The notes: generated by a model from the letters alone, not told the origin. A DNA stretch of 64,000 nucleotides from Mycolicibacterium llatzerense (GCF_000878195.1 NZ_JXST01000007.1:1-64000), one strand, 5' to 3'; shown: positions 9,600-17,391, counted from the first letter of the stretch. Program-made: numbers and translations.

Positions 9600-10397
9600 C
9601 TAGTCGGACTCGCCGAGAATCTGATAGATCTCGCGGCGGGCGTTGTTGACGATGTCCAGGATGCGTTGCTGCTGTTCGGCATTCGCGGAATGCACCGACT
9701 GAGCGACCGCGCCGAACAACTGGCCGAGCGCGTTGCGCAGGTTCATGGCGGCGGGATCGGCACCCTCGGTGATCTCTTCCCAGGGGGCGGTCTCGATCGC
9801 GTCGGCGGCGGTGCGGCCGTCGTCGGTCAGCTCGAAAGTCTTTTTGCTGCCATGACTTTCGGCGGGCTTGATCAGACCCTCGTCCTCCAGGAGTTGAAGG
9901 GTGGGGTAGATCGAGCCGGGGCTGGGCTTCCACAGGCCGTCGCTGCGTGCGGCGATCTCCTGGGTCATCTCGTAGCCGTGCATCGGCCGCTCGGTGAGCA
10001 GCTTGAGGATGGCGGCGCGAACGTCGCCACGCCGGCTGCGGCCACTGGGACGTCCTCGGCCGCCATGACGTCGTCCGCGGGGACCGCCCGGTCCGAAGGG
10101 GCCCGCGCCGAATCCGGGGCCGAAGCCGGGACCAAAACCGAAGCCGGGGCCGCCGAAGCCTGGGCCGAAGCCAAAGCCGGGGCCGCCCTCGCCGCGGTGT
10201 TCCCGCACGTGGTCACGGAACTGTTCGCGCATGTCCCTGCGGGTTGCGCGGCGCTCGTCGTGCCGGGCGCGCCGGTCAGCAGGGCCGACGAACGGTGAAC
10301 GATCGCCGGGCGCGAAACCGAAGCCGCCGCCGTGCGATGGGTGATTGAAAGGGCCGCCGTCGAACGGGCGGCCAGGTGGAGTGAATGGGGTGTCCAT
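9600..10397 (-). CDS. PadR-family regulator with a Gly/Phe/Pro-rich N-terminal extension
   Basis: The protein has 265 aa. ATG 10397 is preceded by an A/G-rich GAAAGAAGAA; a GTG ten codons upstream is possible. Residues from about 135 form a normal PadR winged helix (A-I-L-K-L-L-x-E-R-P-M-H-G-Y-E-M, then S-P-G-S-I-Y-P-T-L-Q-L-L-E-D-E-G-L-I) followed by a helical dimerisation tail. Residues 1-130 are unusual: basic and Arg-rich, then a long run of G-F-G-P-G-F-type repeats of low complexity, probably disordered. A perfect 10-bp palindrome lies 54 bp upstream (10451-10460), a candidate auto-regulatory operator. Target and ligand unknown. Confidence 0.82.
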   Translation of the reverse strand: MDTPFTPPGRPFDGGPFNHPSHGGGFGFAPGDRSPFVGPADRRARHDERRATRRDMREQFRDHVREHRGEGGPGFGFGPGFGGPGFGFGPGFGPGFGAGPFGPGGPRGRRHGGRGRPSGRSRRGDVRAAILKLLTERPMHGYEMTQEIAARSDGLWKPSPGSIYPTLQLLEDEGLIKPAESHGSKKTFELTDDGRTAADAIETAPWEEITEGADPAAMNLRNALGQLFGAVAQSVHSANAEQQQRILDIVNNARREIYQILGESD

Positions 10398-10450
10398 AGA
10401 TGTGTTCTTCTTTCGGGAGGGAGGCACCTAGCGCGCCCCCGATGCATTAA

Positions 10451-10460
10451 CGATATATCG
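10451..10460. promoter_or_regulatory. Palindrome CGATATATCG, candidate PadR operator
   Basis: This perfect 10-bp palindrome sits 54 bp upstream of the padR-like start, followed 8 bp later by a second half-like ACTATCGG. It is AT-rich in a GC-rich setting. PadR proteins usually repress their own promoter through such inverted repeats, so autoregulation is the simplest reading, but no binding evidence exists. Confidence 0.4.
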
Positions 10461-10572
10461 GAAACTATCGGAAGGCAACAGGTCGGGCTGTGATGTACGT
10501 CGATGCCTGCCCGTCCGCTGAGAGTTCACCGCGCGCAGCCCGCACCGCCGCGGCCGCGATTAGGGTGTGGCG

Positions 10573-10950
10573 ATGGCGGTGAAGTGGCTGGACGATCCCG
10601 AGGATCATGACTACGACGCGGCGGCCGACTACCTGACCATGCTGGCCTCCAAGGATGAGGTGGCCAAGGTGGTCGCAGCGCTCAAGACCGCGAAGACGAC
10701 GACGCGGAAAGCGAAAGACATCCTGCGCGCGGCACAACTGCCGTTGCTGCCGGAGACGAACGCCCATGTGCGGGCCGACCTGGGCAAGATCAGCGACGGC
10801 AAGAAGCTCTCGCCGATCCTGTTGGTACGCGGCGATGTTCACAGCGGGGCGCCATTGCAGATCGGCGACGGCTACCACCGGGTGTGCGCCAGCTATCTGA
10901 CCGACGAGAACACCGGCATCCCCTGCCGGCTCGTGTCGTGGCAGTCCTGA
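10573..10950 (+). CDS. Small conserved protein, ParB/sulfiredoxin-like motif
   Basis: The protein has 125 aa, soluble, with no signal peptide. ATG 10573 is used; GTG 10567 is an equal alternative. The N-terminal half is helical and Lys-rich (A-A-L-K-T-A-K-T-T-T-R-K-A-K-D-I-L). The C-terminal half contains P-I-L-L-V-R-G-D followed by I-G-D-G-Y-H-R-V-C-A-S, which resembles the D-G-x-H-R motif of ParB/sulfiredoxin-fold nucleotide-binding proteins. Family membership is inferred only from this motif. It is followed 23 bp later by the antiporter gene and may share its transcript. Function unknown. Confidence 0.6.
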   Translation: MAVKWLDDPEDHDYDAAADYLTMLASKDEVAKVVAALKTAKTTTRKAKDILRAAQLPLLPETNAHVRADLGKISDGKKLSPILLVRGDVHSGAPLQIGDGYHRVCASYLTDENTGIPCRLVSWQS

Positions 10951-10973
10951 CCACGACGTTGACCGGCTGACCG

Positions 10974-12119
10974 ATGGGCGATTTCGGATTCCATGCCCTG
11001 GCGCTGCTGGCCGTCATCGGACTGGTGGGGCCGCTGTTGGCGGCGGTGCCGAAGCTGCGGGTGCCGGTGATCGTCGGCGAACTCGTGGCCGGAATCATCG
11101 TGGGGCGGACCGGGTTCGGCATCGTCGACGCGGACAACCCGACGTTCGTGCTGCTGGCGGACATCGGGTTCGCGCTGGTGATGTTCATCGTCGGCACCCA
11201 TGTGCCGGTGCGCGACCAGTCATTACGGGGTGATCTGCCTAGAGCGCTGTTGCGGGTGATCGTGGTGGGCGCATTCGCGGCGGTACTCGGTGCCGTCATC
11301 GCGCATCTGTTCGGCACGGGCCACGCACCGTTGTACGCGGTACTCATGGCGTCCTCGTCGGCGGCGCTGGCGCTGCCGGTGATCCAATCGTTGGGTCTGA
11401 CGGGGCCGCCGGTGCTGTCCGTTACCGCCCAGATCGCGATCGCGGATGCCGCGTCGATTGTGTTGTTGCCGTTGGCCATCAACCCGGCCGGTGCTGCGCG
11501 TGCGGCCGTGGGGGCGCTGGCGATCGCTGCGTGCGCGGTCCTGCTCTACTTCTTTCTGCAGTACGAAGCCAAGCGCGGATGGCTCAAGCGGATGCACAAG
11601 TACTCGCACAGCCGGCACCTGGCGCTGGAACTGAGGATCAGCCTGATCGTGCTGTTCGGCCTGGCGGCGCTGGCGAAGTCGACGCATGTCTCGATCATGC
11701 TCGCGGGTTTTGCGCTGGGACTGTGCCTTTCGGCGGTCGGAGAGCCCCGACGGCTCGCGCGCCAACTGTTCGGCATCACCGAGGGCTTCTTCGCGCCGTT
11801 GTTCTTCGTCTGGCTCGGCGCGTCATTGCAGGTGCGGGAACTCGGGGAGCATCCGGATTTGATCGCGCTCGGCGTGGCGCTGGGCGTGGGGGCGGTGCTT
11901 GCGCATCTCAGTGGCCGGCTGTTCGGGCAACCGCTTTCGCTCGGGGTCCTGGCGGCAGCGCAATTGGGTGTTCCGGTGGCTGCTGCCACGTTGGGTACCC
12001 AGCAGCATCTGCTGAGTCCGGGGGAGCCGTCGGCGCTGATTCTGGGCGCGTTGTTGACCGTCGTGGCGACGTCCGTTGCCGGCAGCATTGCCAAGCGTCG
12101 GCAAACTGCCGCCGCCTGA
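10974..12119 (+). CDS. Kef-type cation:proton antiporter (CPA2), membrane domain only
   Basis: The protein has 381 aa with about 11-12 hydrophobic segments throughout, and it ends shortly after the last one with a basic tail. Typical CPA2 landmarks are P-x-L-R-V-P-V-I-V-G-E-L-V-A-G-I-I-V-G in the first third, A-x-A-L-P-V-I near residue 130, I-A-D-A-A-S near 160 (the ion-binding Asp region) and G-F-F-A-P-L-F-F-V-W-L-G-A near 275. No C-terminal RCK/TrkA nucleotide-binding domain is present, so it is of the short form. Likely role: Na+ or K+ extrusion against H+ in the plasma membrane. Ion specificity cannot be read from the sequence. Confidence 0.82.
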   Translation: MGDFGFHALALLAVIGLVGPLLAAVPKLRVPVIVGELVAGIIVGRTGFGIVDADNPTFVLLADIGFALVMFIVGTHVPVRDQSLRGDLPRALLRVIVVGAFAAVLGAVIAHLFGTGHAPLYAVLMASSSAALALPVIQSLGLTGPPVLSVTAQIAIADAASIVLLPLAINPAGAARAAVGALAIAACAVLLYFFLQYEAKRGWLKRMHKYSHSRHLALELRISLIVLFGLAALAKSTHVSIMLAGFALGLCLSAVGEPRRLARQLFGITEGFFAPLFFVWLGASLQVRELGEHPDLIALGVALGVGAVLAHLSGRLFGQPLSLGVLAAAQLGVPVAAATLGTQQHLLSPGEPSALILGALLTVVATSVAGSIAKRRQTAAA

Positions 12120-12555
12120 ATTTCGCCACGCCGTAAGGCTCGACGCACCGTCTCAGTATGTGGAATCGGGGCCGGCGTCGAGCGTTCCCGGAATGTTGGC
12201 CGCGGCTATGAATGACGCGCACGAAAATTACGCGTAGCGAAATTTGCTGAAGTCGCAATTTATCGACGGCTCGCAGTTGCGGTCCGTCGCTCAATTGTGG
12301 GTGTGACGTGGGTCTCGCCCTGCTGTGAAGTGGCTGTGACGTCGTAAATGCGGATTTGGGCGGTCCTGCTGGCCAAATTTGCTGATTCGGTAGCACGCCT
12401 AACTTGCCTGCTAAAACAGCAATCTAACGCAATCGATAATTTCCCGGTCGATCGATTTTGGTTAGCTGGAAAATGTGTGTGTTCGTCAAAAACACCCATT
12501 TACTAGGGGTAAGTTTCTGCGTCACACGGGTGTCGCGATAACTGGGAGGATTCGA
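12120..12555. other. Intergenic region upstream of the GjpA-like gene
   Basis: This 436-bp stretch has no convincing gene. It is clearly more AT-rich than its surroundings, especially 12220-12500. A strong ribosome site, GGGAGGA, lies at 12542-12548, just before the 12556 start. The length and composition suggest a promoter with a long leader for an abundant surface protein, but no single -10/-35 pair stands out. Confidence 0.4.
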
Positions 12556-13908
12556 ATGCAGCTCACCATGAAGCCGTATCTCACTGCGGGCGTTGCTCTC
12601 GCGGGGGCGAGTGTGATTGCTGTGGCGCCGATGGTGCCGCAAACGGCAACGCACCTGCCGGCAGTTCCTCACGTGCAGGTATCCGACGTGCACCTGACAG
12701 CCTTGGTCAACCCGATCGTGGCGCTGGGGAACATCTACAACGCCCTCGCCGAGACGGTCGGGCAAACCAGCTACATGGTGGAGACCAGCGTGAATCCGCT
12801 GGTGCGCCAGGTGGTGCTCGATGCGAACTACGGCGTGCAACAGGGCATGCAGTTGATCGGCAACATCACCGGCGCGACCTTCACCCTCGGTGGCGCGTTG
12901 CCGGGCACTCTCGTCAACGTGCTGGGGAACCTCGGCACGCTCAATGTCAACGGCGCCATCGACTCGCTGGTGGGTGGTCTGCTTCCCGGCGGACTGCAGT
13001 TGATCACCGGCATCAACGGTCCGGTGCAGAACATCCTGCAGCAACCGTTGGCGGTGGGCGAGGCATTGGTGCCCGCGGTGCTTGATTCGGTCACCGCATT
13101 GGTCGCCGGCCTGGCGATTTCGACAGTCGGAATTGGTTGCGGCTCCTGCCTCGGAACAACTCCGGTGGTTCAGCAGGTGGTCAAGAGCGTGACGGGAATT
13201 CTGCAGTCGGTACTCACCCTGAATCCGGGCACGATCTACAACGGCGTGCTCAACAATGTGGTGAGCCTCGTGCAGAACATTCAGAAGAATGTCACGGATT
13301 TTGAAACCGGCACCGTGCCGTACATCGTGAATCGGATCATCACGGCGCTGAACGTGAACCCGAATGCTCCTGGTGGTGTCACCGTTCCTCTGGCCGCAGC
13401 GCCGGTTGCGGCGCTGGCGGCGGGTACGGCGGCCGAGAGCACGAAGACGGCGACGGACACCTCGGCGGCAGACCCGGCTCCGGCGACGACCAAGAAGGCG
13501 GCCACGGCCACTGCGGCGACCTCGACCGAGGCGGCACCGGCCACCGACGCGGCGAAGGACACCTCGGCTAAGGACACCTCTACCAAGGAAGCCGACGCCA
13601 AGGCTGCTGATGGCAAGGCCACCGACGCGAAGGACGCCGACAAGAAGGACGCCGACGCCAAGTCTGCTGACGCGACGGGCGCCGACGCCAAGGGCGCGAC
13701 CAAGGATGCCGATGCCAAGGGCGCGACCAAGGATGCCGATGCCAAGGGCACTGACACCAAGGGCGCCGACAAGGTGACGACGCCCAAGGACGGTGCGCCC
13801 AAGACCAAGAAGGCGCAGAACCCCGTGTCAAAGGTGGCGAAGTCGATCACCAACGCGATCAAGGGTGCCACCAAGGCCCCCAAGGGCAAGACCGGCAGCA
13901 GCAAGTAG
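12556..13908 (+). CDS. GjpA-like mycobacterial outer-membrane/surface protein with Lys/Ala/Asp-rich tail
   Basis: The protein has 450 aa. ATG 12556 follows GGGAGGA and opens with M-K-P-Y-L-T-A-G-V-A-L-A-G-A-S-V-I-A-V-A-P, the N-terminus I recognise from the family named after the Gordonia porin GjpA; it acts as an export signal. Residues 30-290 are hydrophobic, Gly/Val/Leu/Asn-rich and nearly without charge, as in PE/PPE-like or pore-forming wall proteins. From about residue 295 the composition switches abruptly to Ala, Asp, Lys and Thr with repeated K-D-A-D-A-K-G units. The tail ends in a strongly basic K-A-P-K-G-K-T-G-S-S-K. Porin activity is family-based only. A perfect hairpin terminator follows the stop. 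Confidence 0.7.
   Translation: MQLTMKPYLTAGVALAGASVIAVAPMVPQTATHLPAVPHVQVSDVHLTALVNPIVALGNIYNALAETVGQTSYMVETSVNPLVRQVVLDANYGVQQGMQLIGNITGATFTLGGALPGTLVNVLGNLGTLNVNGAIDSLVGGLLPGGLQLITGINGPVQNILQQPLAVGEALVPAVLDSVTALVAGLAISTVGIGCGSCLGTTPVVQQVVKSVTGILQSVLTLNPGTIYNGVLNNVVSLVQNIQKNVTDFETGTVPYIVNRIITALNVNPNAPGGVTVPLAAAPVAALAAGTAAESTKTATDTSAADPAPATTKKAATATAATSTEAAPATDAAKDTSAKDTSTKEADAKAADGKATDAKDADKKDADAKSADATGADAKGATKDADAKGATKDADAKGTDTKGADKVTTPKDGAPKTKKAQNPVSKVAKSITNAIKGATKAPKGKTGSSK
13692..13745 (+). repeat. Perfect 27-bp tandem repeat in the GjpA-like tail
   Basis: Two head-to-tail copies (13692-13718 and 13719-13745) encode the nine-residue unit G-A-T-K-D-A-D-A-K; partial, diverged units continue on both sides. 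A 27-bp unit keeps frame, so the tail length could vary between strains by slippage. Confidence 0.8.
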
Positions 13909-13919
13909 CCGAACAGCGG

Positions 13920-13957
13920 ACTGTGGCCCCAACGCCGAAAGGCGTTGGGGCCACAGT
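13920..13957. terminator. Bidirectional hairpin terminator
   Basis: A perfect 17-bp stem (arms beginning A-C-T-G-T-G-G-C-C-C-C and ending C-C-A-C-A-G-T) is closed by a GAAA tetraloop. It lies exactly between the GjpA-like gene (stop 13908) and the convergent lfrA gene (stop 13969), so it probably ends transcription from both sides. No T-tract is present, which is common for mycobacterial hairpin terminators. Confidence 0.85.
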
Positions 13958-13968
13958 ACGTTCAGCGA

Positions 13969-15489
13969 CTATTGCCGGCCGTGGAAGGCGGCGGCGACGA
14001 TCGCTGCGGCGACCAGTGCCAGCGCTGCGGCGGTCGCCGCGGTGGCGCCGATCCCCGAATCGAAGGCGACGCGTGCCGACTCCATCAGGTGGTTGCCGAG
14101 CTCGGTCGGCAGGGTCCGGGCCACCGAGATGGCGCCGCCGATGCTCTCCCCGGCGTCGGCCGACTGACCGGGTGAAAGTGCCCCGGGCAGTTCGACGTTC
14201 GCGCGATAGAACGCGGTGAACATGGTGCCCAGCCCGGCGGTGCCGATCACCGCACCCAACTCGTAGGCGGTCTCCGACACCGCTGACGCCGCGCCGGCCT
14301 TCTCGGGCGGCACCGACGCCACGATGGTGTCGTTCGAGATCGTCTGCGAGACGCCGACACCCAGTTCGAGCACGGTGAACGACGCGATGACCCCGACCAT
14401 GGTCAGGTCGTGGCGGAACATCAGGATCAACAGAAAGCCGGCGGCGACCAGGAGCAGGCCGGTCACCATCAGCGTCTGCGGCGCAAACCGCTTGGCCAGC
14501 CGCACCACGCCGATGCCCGCGATCGTCGAGGCCGCCGCACCCGGCAGCATGACCAGCGCAGCGGTCAGCGGGTCCAGCCCGAGTACCAGCTGCAGGTGCT
14601 GCGAGACGAAGAACAGGAACCCGATGAGGCCGACCATCGACAGGAAGTTGGCCAGGATCGACGCCGTGAAGGGGCCGTGACCGAACAGTCGCATGTCGAG
14701 AATCGGTGTGGCACTGCTGTTCTGCCGACGCACGAACCAGATGCCCGCGGCGACGCCGAGGGCGACGGCGGTGAGCGTCAGAGCCGAGATGCCGTCGTGC
14801 GCGGCGGTCTTGATCGCCCACACCACCGGCAGCATGGCCGCCAGCGACAGCAGCACGCTGAGCGCGTCGACCGGGCCCGGGTTCGGGTCCCGCGATTCAG
14901 GCACCAGCTTGGGCGCCAGCACCAGCAGCGGTAGCAGGATCGGCACGGCGATCATGAAGACCGCACCCCAGTGGAAGTGCTGCAGCAGCAGGCCGCCGAC
15001 GATCGGGCCGAGGGCCGAGCCGGCCGCGAAGCACGACGCCCAGACGGCGATGGCGAGCCGGCGCGACGTGGCTTCGGTGAAGATGTTGCGGATCAGCGAC
15101 AGCGTCGACGGCATCAGCATGGCGCCGAAGACACCGAGCGCGGCACGAGCGGCCACCAGGTAGCCGGCGCTGGGCGCGAACGCCGCAGCGGCCGAGATGA
15201 CGGCGAACCCGACGGCGCCGATGAGCAGCAGCCGGCGCCGGCCGAACCGGTCGCCGAGGCTGCCCATGGTCACCAAAAGTGTTGCCAGCACCAGGGAATA
15301 GATGTCGACGAGCCACAGCTGCGTGGCGGCTGACGGGCGGAACTCTGCGGCGATGCTGGGCAGCGCGAAGGCCAGCACCGTGTTGTCGATGGAGATGAGC
15401 AGCACGGGCAGCATCAGCACTGCCAGCGCCCACCAATGGCGTTGCGGTGTCCGGTTCGTCACCTCGTTGGTGACGAGACTGATGGACAT
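13969..15489 (-). CDS. lfrA: LfrA-type MFS multidrug efflux pump (DHA2)
   Basis: The protein has 506 aa and 14 predicted membrane segments, proton-driven. The N-terminus I-S-I-D-N-T-V-L-A-F-A-L-P and Q-L-W-L-V-D-I-Y-S-L-V-L-A, the loop M-G-S-L-G-D-R-F-G-R-R-R-L-L, and G-A-M-L-M-P-S-T-L-S-L-I-R-N-I-F match what I recall of the M. smegmatis pump LfrA closely along its length. LfrA exports fluoroquinolones, ethidium and acridines at a low intrinsic level. It lies 43 bp downstream of the lfrR-like repressor gene on the same strand, as in M. smegmatis, so the pair is probably one repressor-controlled operon. Confidence 0.87.
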   Translation of the reverse strand: MSISLVTNEVTNRTPQRHWWALAVLMLPVLLISIDNTVLAFALPSIAAEFRPSAATQLWLVDIYSLVLATLLVTMGSLGDRFGRRRLLLIGAVGFAVISAAAAFAPSAGYLVAARAALGVFGAMLMPSTLSLIRNIFTEATSRRLAIAVWASCFAAGSALGPIVGGLLLQHFHWGAVFMIAVPILLPLLVLAPKLVPESRDPNPGPVDALSVLLSLAAMLPVVWAIKTAAHDGISALTLTAVALGVAAGIWFVRRQNSSATPILDMRLFGHGPFTASILANFLSMVGLIGFLFFVSQHLQLVLGLDPLTAALVMLPGAAASTIAGIGVVRLAKRFAPQTLMVTGLLLVAAGFLLILMFRHDLTMVGVIASFTVLELGVGVSQTISNDTIVASVPPEKAGAASAVSETAYELGAVIGTAGLGTMFTAFYRANVELPGALSPGQSADAGESIGGAISVARTLPTELGNHLMESARVAFDSGIGATAATAAALALVAAAIVAAAFHGRQ

Positions 15490-15532
15490 GGGTGTTACCT
15501 AACTTGTTGAGGTGAAAGCAAATTCAGGCGGA

Positions 15533-16108
15533 TCAGGATGGATCCGGGGTGATGGTGCCGGCCGTCAGGCTGGCCATGATGGCGTCGACGATCTCGACCC
15601 GCGGCGCGATGTTCCGGCGCAGTGCCTCGTATCCGGCGTCGAGCAGGGCCCAGAAAACCAGGCGCGGCCACTCCGGTGGGCTGGTCTGCGGTCGTGCCGA
15701 AACCCGCGCCAGCACTTCGGCTATCGCCTCGTCGCCGGTGTCGAGGATCGCGGACAGCTCCGGATCGGCGACGATGGTCGGCTCGTTGTAGACGAAAGGC
15801 ACGATGGGGCCGAGGTCCAATTGGGATTCGACCACGCGGCGCAGCGCCGCGAGCGGCGGGCCGCAGGTCGGCTCGGCTTTGTCGATGGCGGCGTTACATA
15901 TCTCGTGCACGTACAGGGCGACGGCGCGGATCAGCTCGGAGCGCTCGGCGAAGTAGCGGTGCAGCGTGCTGCGGCCGACGTTCGCGGCGGTGGCGATATC
16001 GCTCAACGACGCCGCGGGGTTGGTCGCCAGGACGGCGGTGGCGGCGTCGAGGATCGCCTTCCGGGTACGCGAACGCACACCGGTGTCGAGCGATTTCAGT
16101 TCAGCCAT
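15533..16108 (-). CDS. lfrR: LfrR-type TetR repressor of the efflux pump
   Basis: The protein has 191 aa. The N-terminal TetR helix-turn-helix is at residues 12-58 (R-K-A-I-L-D-A-A, then L-S-D-I-A-T-A-A-N-V-G-R-S-T-L-H-R-Y-F). The ligand domain contains R-R-V-V-E-S-Q-L-D-L-G-P-I-V and V-F-W-A-L-L-D-A-G-Y-E-A, as I recall for M. smegmatis LfrR, which releases lfrRA when drugs such as proflavine bind. It is upstream of and co-directional with lfrA. A perfect 14-bp palindrome lies 31 bp before the start codon and is the likely operator. Confidence 0.86.
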   Translation of the reverse strand: MAELKSLDTGVRSRTRKAILDAATAVLATNPAASLSDIATAANVGRSTLHRYFAERSELIRAVALYVHEICNAAIDKAEPTCGPPLAALRRVVESQLDLGPIVPFVYNEPTIVADPELSAILDTGDEAIAEVLARVSARPQTSPPEWPRLVFWALLDAGYEALRRNIAPRVEIVDAIMASLTAGTITPDPS

Positions 16109-16139
16109 GCATCAAAAGTAGCACGATTGATCGAAAATA

Positions 16140-16153
16140 GGACATATATGTCC
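16140..16153. promoter_or_regulatory. Palindrome GGACATATATGTCC, candidate LfrR operator
   Basis: This perfect 14-bp palindrome lies 31 bp upstream of lfrR in an AT-rich promoter region. TetR repressors of this type bind such sites over their own promoter; here that would silence lfrR and lfrA together. Confidence 0.6.
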
Positions 16154-16292
16154 CAATATGGAGATGGAGCTCACCAAGGCGGGGCGGGCCAACCATTTCC
16201 GGGGACTCGGGCCATGTCATCCGCGGCGTCAAAAAACTAGACTTGACGGTATCTATTACTGATTTTGAGTTGTTAGTTTCCGGAGGCGGGCC

Positions 16293-16565
16293 ATGGCCAC
16301 GTACAGGAAGATTGCATCGACAACAGCACTCGCCGCGGGCCTCGTAGCTGCGGTTCTGGGTATCGGTTCGGGAACTGCCGGCGCCTCGCCGGCACATGAC
16401 CCGGGCATGATTCCGATGGACCACGGTTGGGGCGGCGGCGACTGGGATGACCACCACGGCTGGGGCTGGGGCCACCGTGGCTGGGGCGGCGGCGATCAAG
16501 GCTGGGGTGGCCCCGGGTGGCCGCCGCCGTGCGTCACCGTTCCGTTTGTCAGCATCTGCGCATAA
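16293..16565 (+). CDS. Small exported Gly/Trp/His/Asp-rich protein
   Basis: The protein has 90 aa, with CGGAGGCGG at good spacing before the ATG. Residues 1-32 form a Sec signal peptide ending A-G-A-S-P. The mature chain of about 58 residues is an array of W-G-G-G-D, H-H-G-W-G-W-G-H and G-W-G-G-P-G-W blocks: eight or more Trp and several His and Asp, with no Lys. The end P-P-C-V-T-V-P-F-V-S-I-C contains the only two cysteines, which could form a disulfide. His/Asp-rich repeats suggest metal or wall-polymer contact, but that is speculation. Small proteins of this style are common in mycobacterial secretomes. No named family recognised. Confidence 0.72.
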   Translation: MATYRKIASTTALAAGLVAAVLGIGSGTAGASPAHDPGMIPMDHGWGGGDWDDHHGWGWGHRGWGGGDQGWGGPGWPPPCVTVPFVSICA

Positions 16566-16652
16566 GTCGACCGGGCCTTCGGAGGTAAGGCCGGCTGGGC
16601 GCCAATTCCCGGGTCGGGTTGCGGCCCGGGTGGGTGGCCGCTGTTGTCCTGA

Positions 16653-16736
16653 AACAAAGCCGGCCCCGACCAGATTTCCGTGGTCAGGGCCTTGCTCACT
16701 TGTCGGGGTGGCGGGATTTGAACCCACGACCTCTTC
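16653..16736 (-). repeat. Copy A: tRNA-Pro 3'-end plus terminator (att-like direct repeat)
   Basis: This 84-bp segment recurs at 18294-18377 with 3 differences (81/84 identical). Read on the minus strand it contains a tRNA T-arm and acceptor 3' strand (G-T-G-G-G, loop T-T-C-A-A-A-T, C-C-C-G-C, then CACCCCGA), followed by a hairpin terminator whose arms are 16662-16672 and 16681-16691. The rest of a tRNA (D-arm, anticodon arm) is absent, so this is a remnant. Duplicated tRNA 3' ends are the footprint of tyrosine-recombinase integration. Confidence 0.75.
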
Positions 16737-16805
16737 TGCTGGCCCGAGCCGAACTTGTCGGTGGGCGGGTGCAGGCTGGGCTCAATCGATCGGGAAGGGG
16801 TGGGT

Positions 16806-17291
16806 ATGTGCTGGAAATGCGAGAACCCAAACGGCACCACTGAGGAGTACCTCGACATGTTGCGCGGGATCATGAAAGACCACGGATGGGCTGTCCAGTT
16901 TGTTGAAGACGATCGTCGGCCATTCGCGTACACAATCGGCCTGCACCACTTGGGATTGCCCGAGTTGCTGGTCACGGGTTTGCCTCCGCGAACGGCCGGT
17001 CGTGTGCTGAATTCACTCGGCCATCAGATTGTCGAGGATGGCACGTTTTTGCGGCCAGCCATGCAGATCGACTATCAGGGTGAATTCATGTTCGAGGTCA
17101 TCGATGTCGAACATCCGGATGTGCATTTGAAGAATGCGGTCGCACTGTGTAGCCCGCGAATCCGTGCGTTCCAACTCGTGTGGACCGATGCCCGTGGTTG
17201 CTGGCCGTGGGATCGAGGGTGGAGCCACGGTCGCCGTAGGCAACCGGTCCTTGGTGTCCGCACGCAACCGAACGGCGAACCGGCCGCATAA
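16806..17291 (+). CDS. DUF4262-domain protein
   Basis: The protein has 161 aa. ATG 16806 follows GGAAGGGG and gives M-C-W-K-C; a more upstream start would run into the att-like repeat. The DUF4262 core is clear: P-F-A-Y-T-I-G-L-H-H-L-G-L-P-E-L-L-V-T-G-L-P near residues 40-62, and the C-terminal Q-L-V-W-T-D-A-R-G-x-W-P-W-D with a Q-P-V-L-G ending. The biochemical role of the family is unknown; such genes are frequent in actinobacterial accessory DNA. It stands alone between two att-like repeats and ends 2 bp before a terminator hairpin. Confidence 0.75.
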   Translation: MCWKCENPNGTTEEYLDMLRGIMKDHGWAVQFVEDDRRPFAYTIGLHHLGLPELLVTGLPPRTAGRVLNSLGHQIVEDGTFLRPAMQIDYQGEFMFEVIDVEHPDVHLKNAVALCSPRIRAFQLVWTDARGCWPWDRGWSHGRRRQPVLGVRTQPNGEPAA

Positions 17292-17292
17292 A

Positions 17293-17345
17293 CGCTCAAG
17301 GCACCGACCAGATTTCGCTGGTCAGTGCCTTGAGCGCTTGGCGGG
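17293..17345. repeat. Copy C: degenerate third att-like copy with terminator hairpin
   Basis: 17293-17336 forms a 19-bp stem with one mismatch and a 6-base loop. Its loop-proximal part G-A-C-C-A-G-A-T-T-T-C and the following C-T-T-G-G-C-G-G-G-G-T-G-G-C match copies A and B, but the tRNA T-arm is lost. It separates the DUF4262 gene from the convergent toxin gene and serves as a terminator for either. Confidence 0.6.
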
Positions 17346-17391
17346 GTGGCTGTCGGGCGCAGGGAGTCTTAGCGGGCGTCGTGTGTAGGCG

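Noticed and set aside
13440..13905. Minus-strand Ala/Ser/Val-rich frame opposite the GjpA-like tail
   Set aside because: Arises from the repetitive codons of the plus-strand tail; no start context.
16700..16736. A complete tRNA gene on the minus strand
   Set aside because: Only the T-arm and acceptor 3' strand are present; no D-arm, anticodon arm or 5' acceptor strand precedes it.
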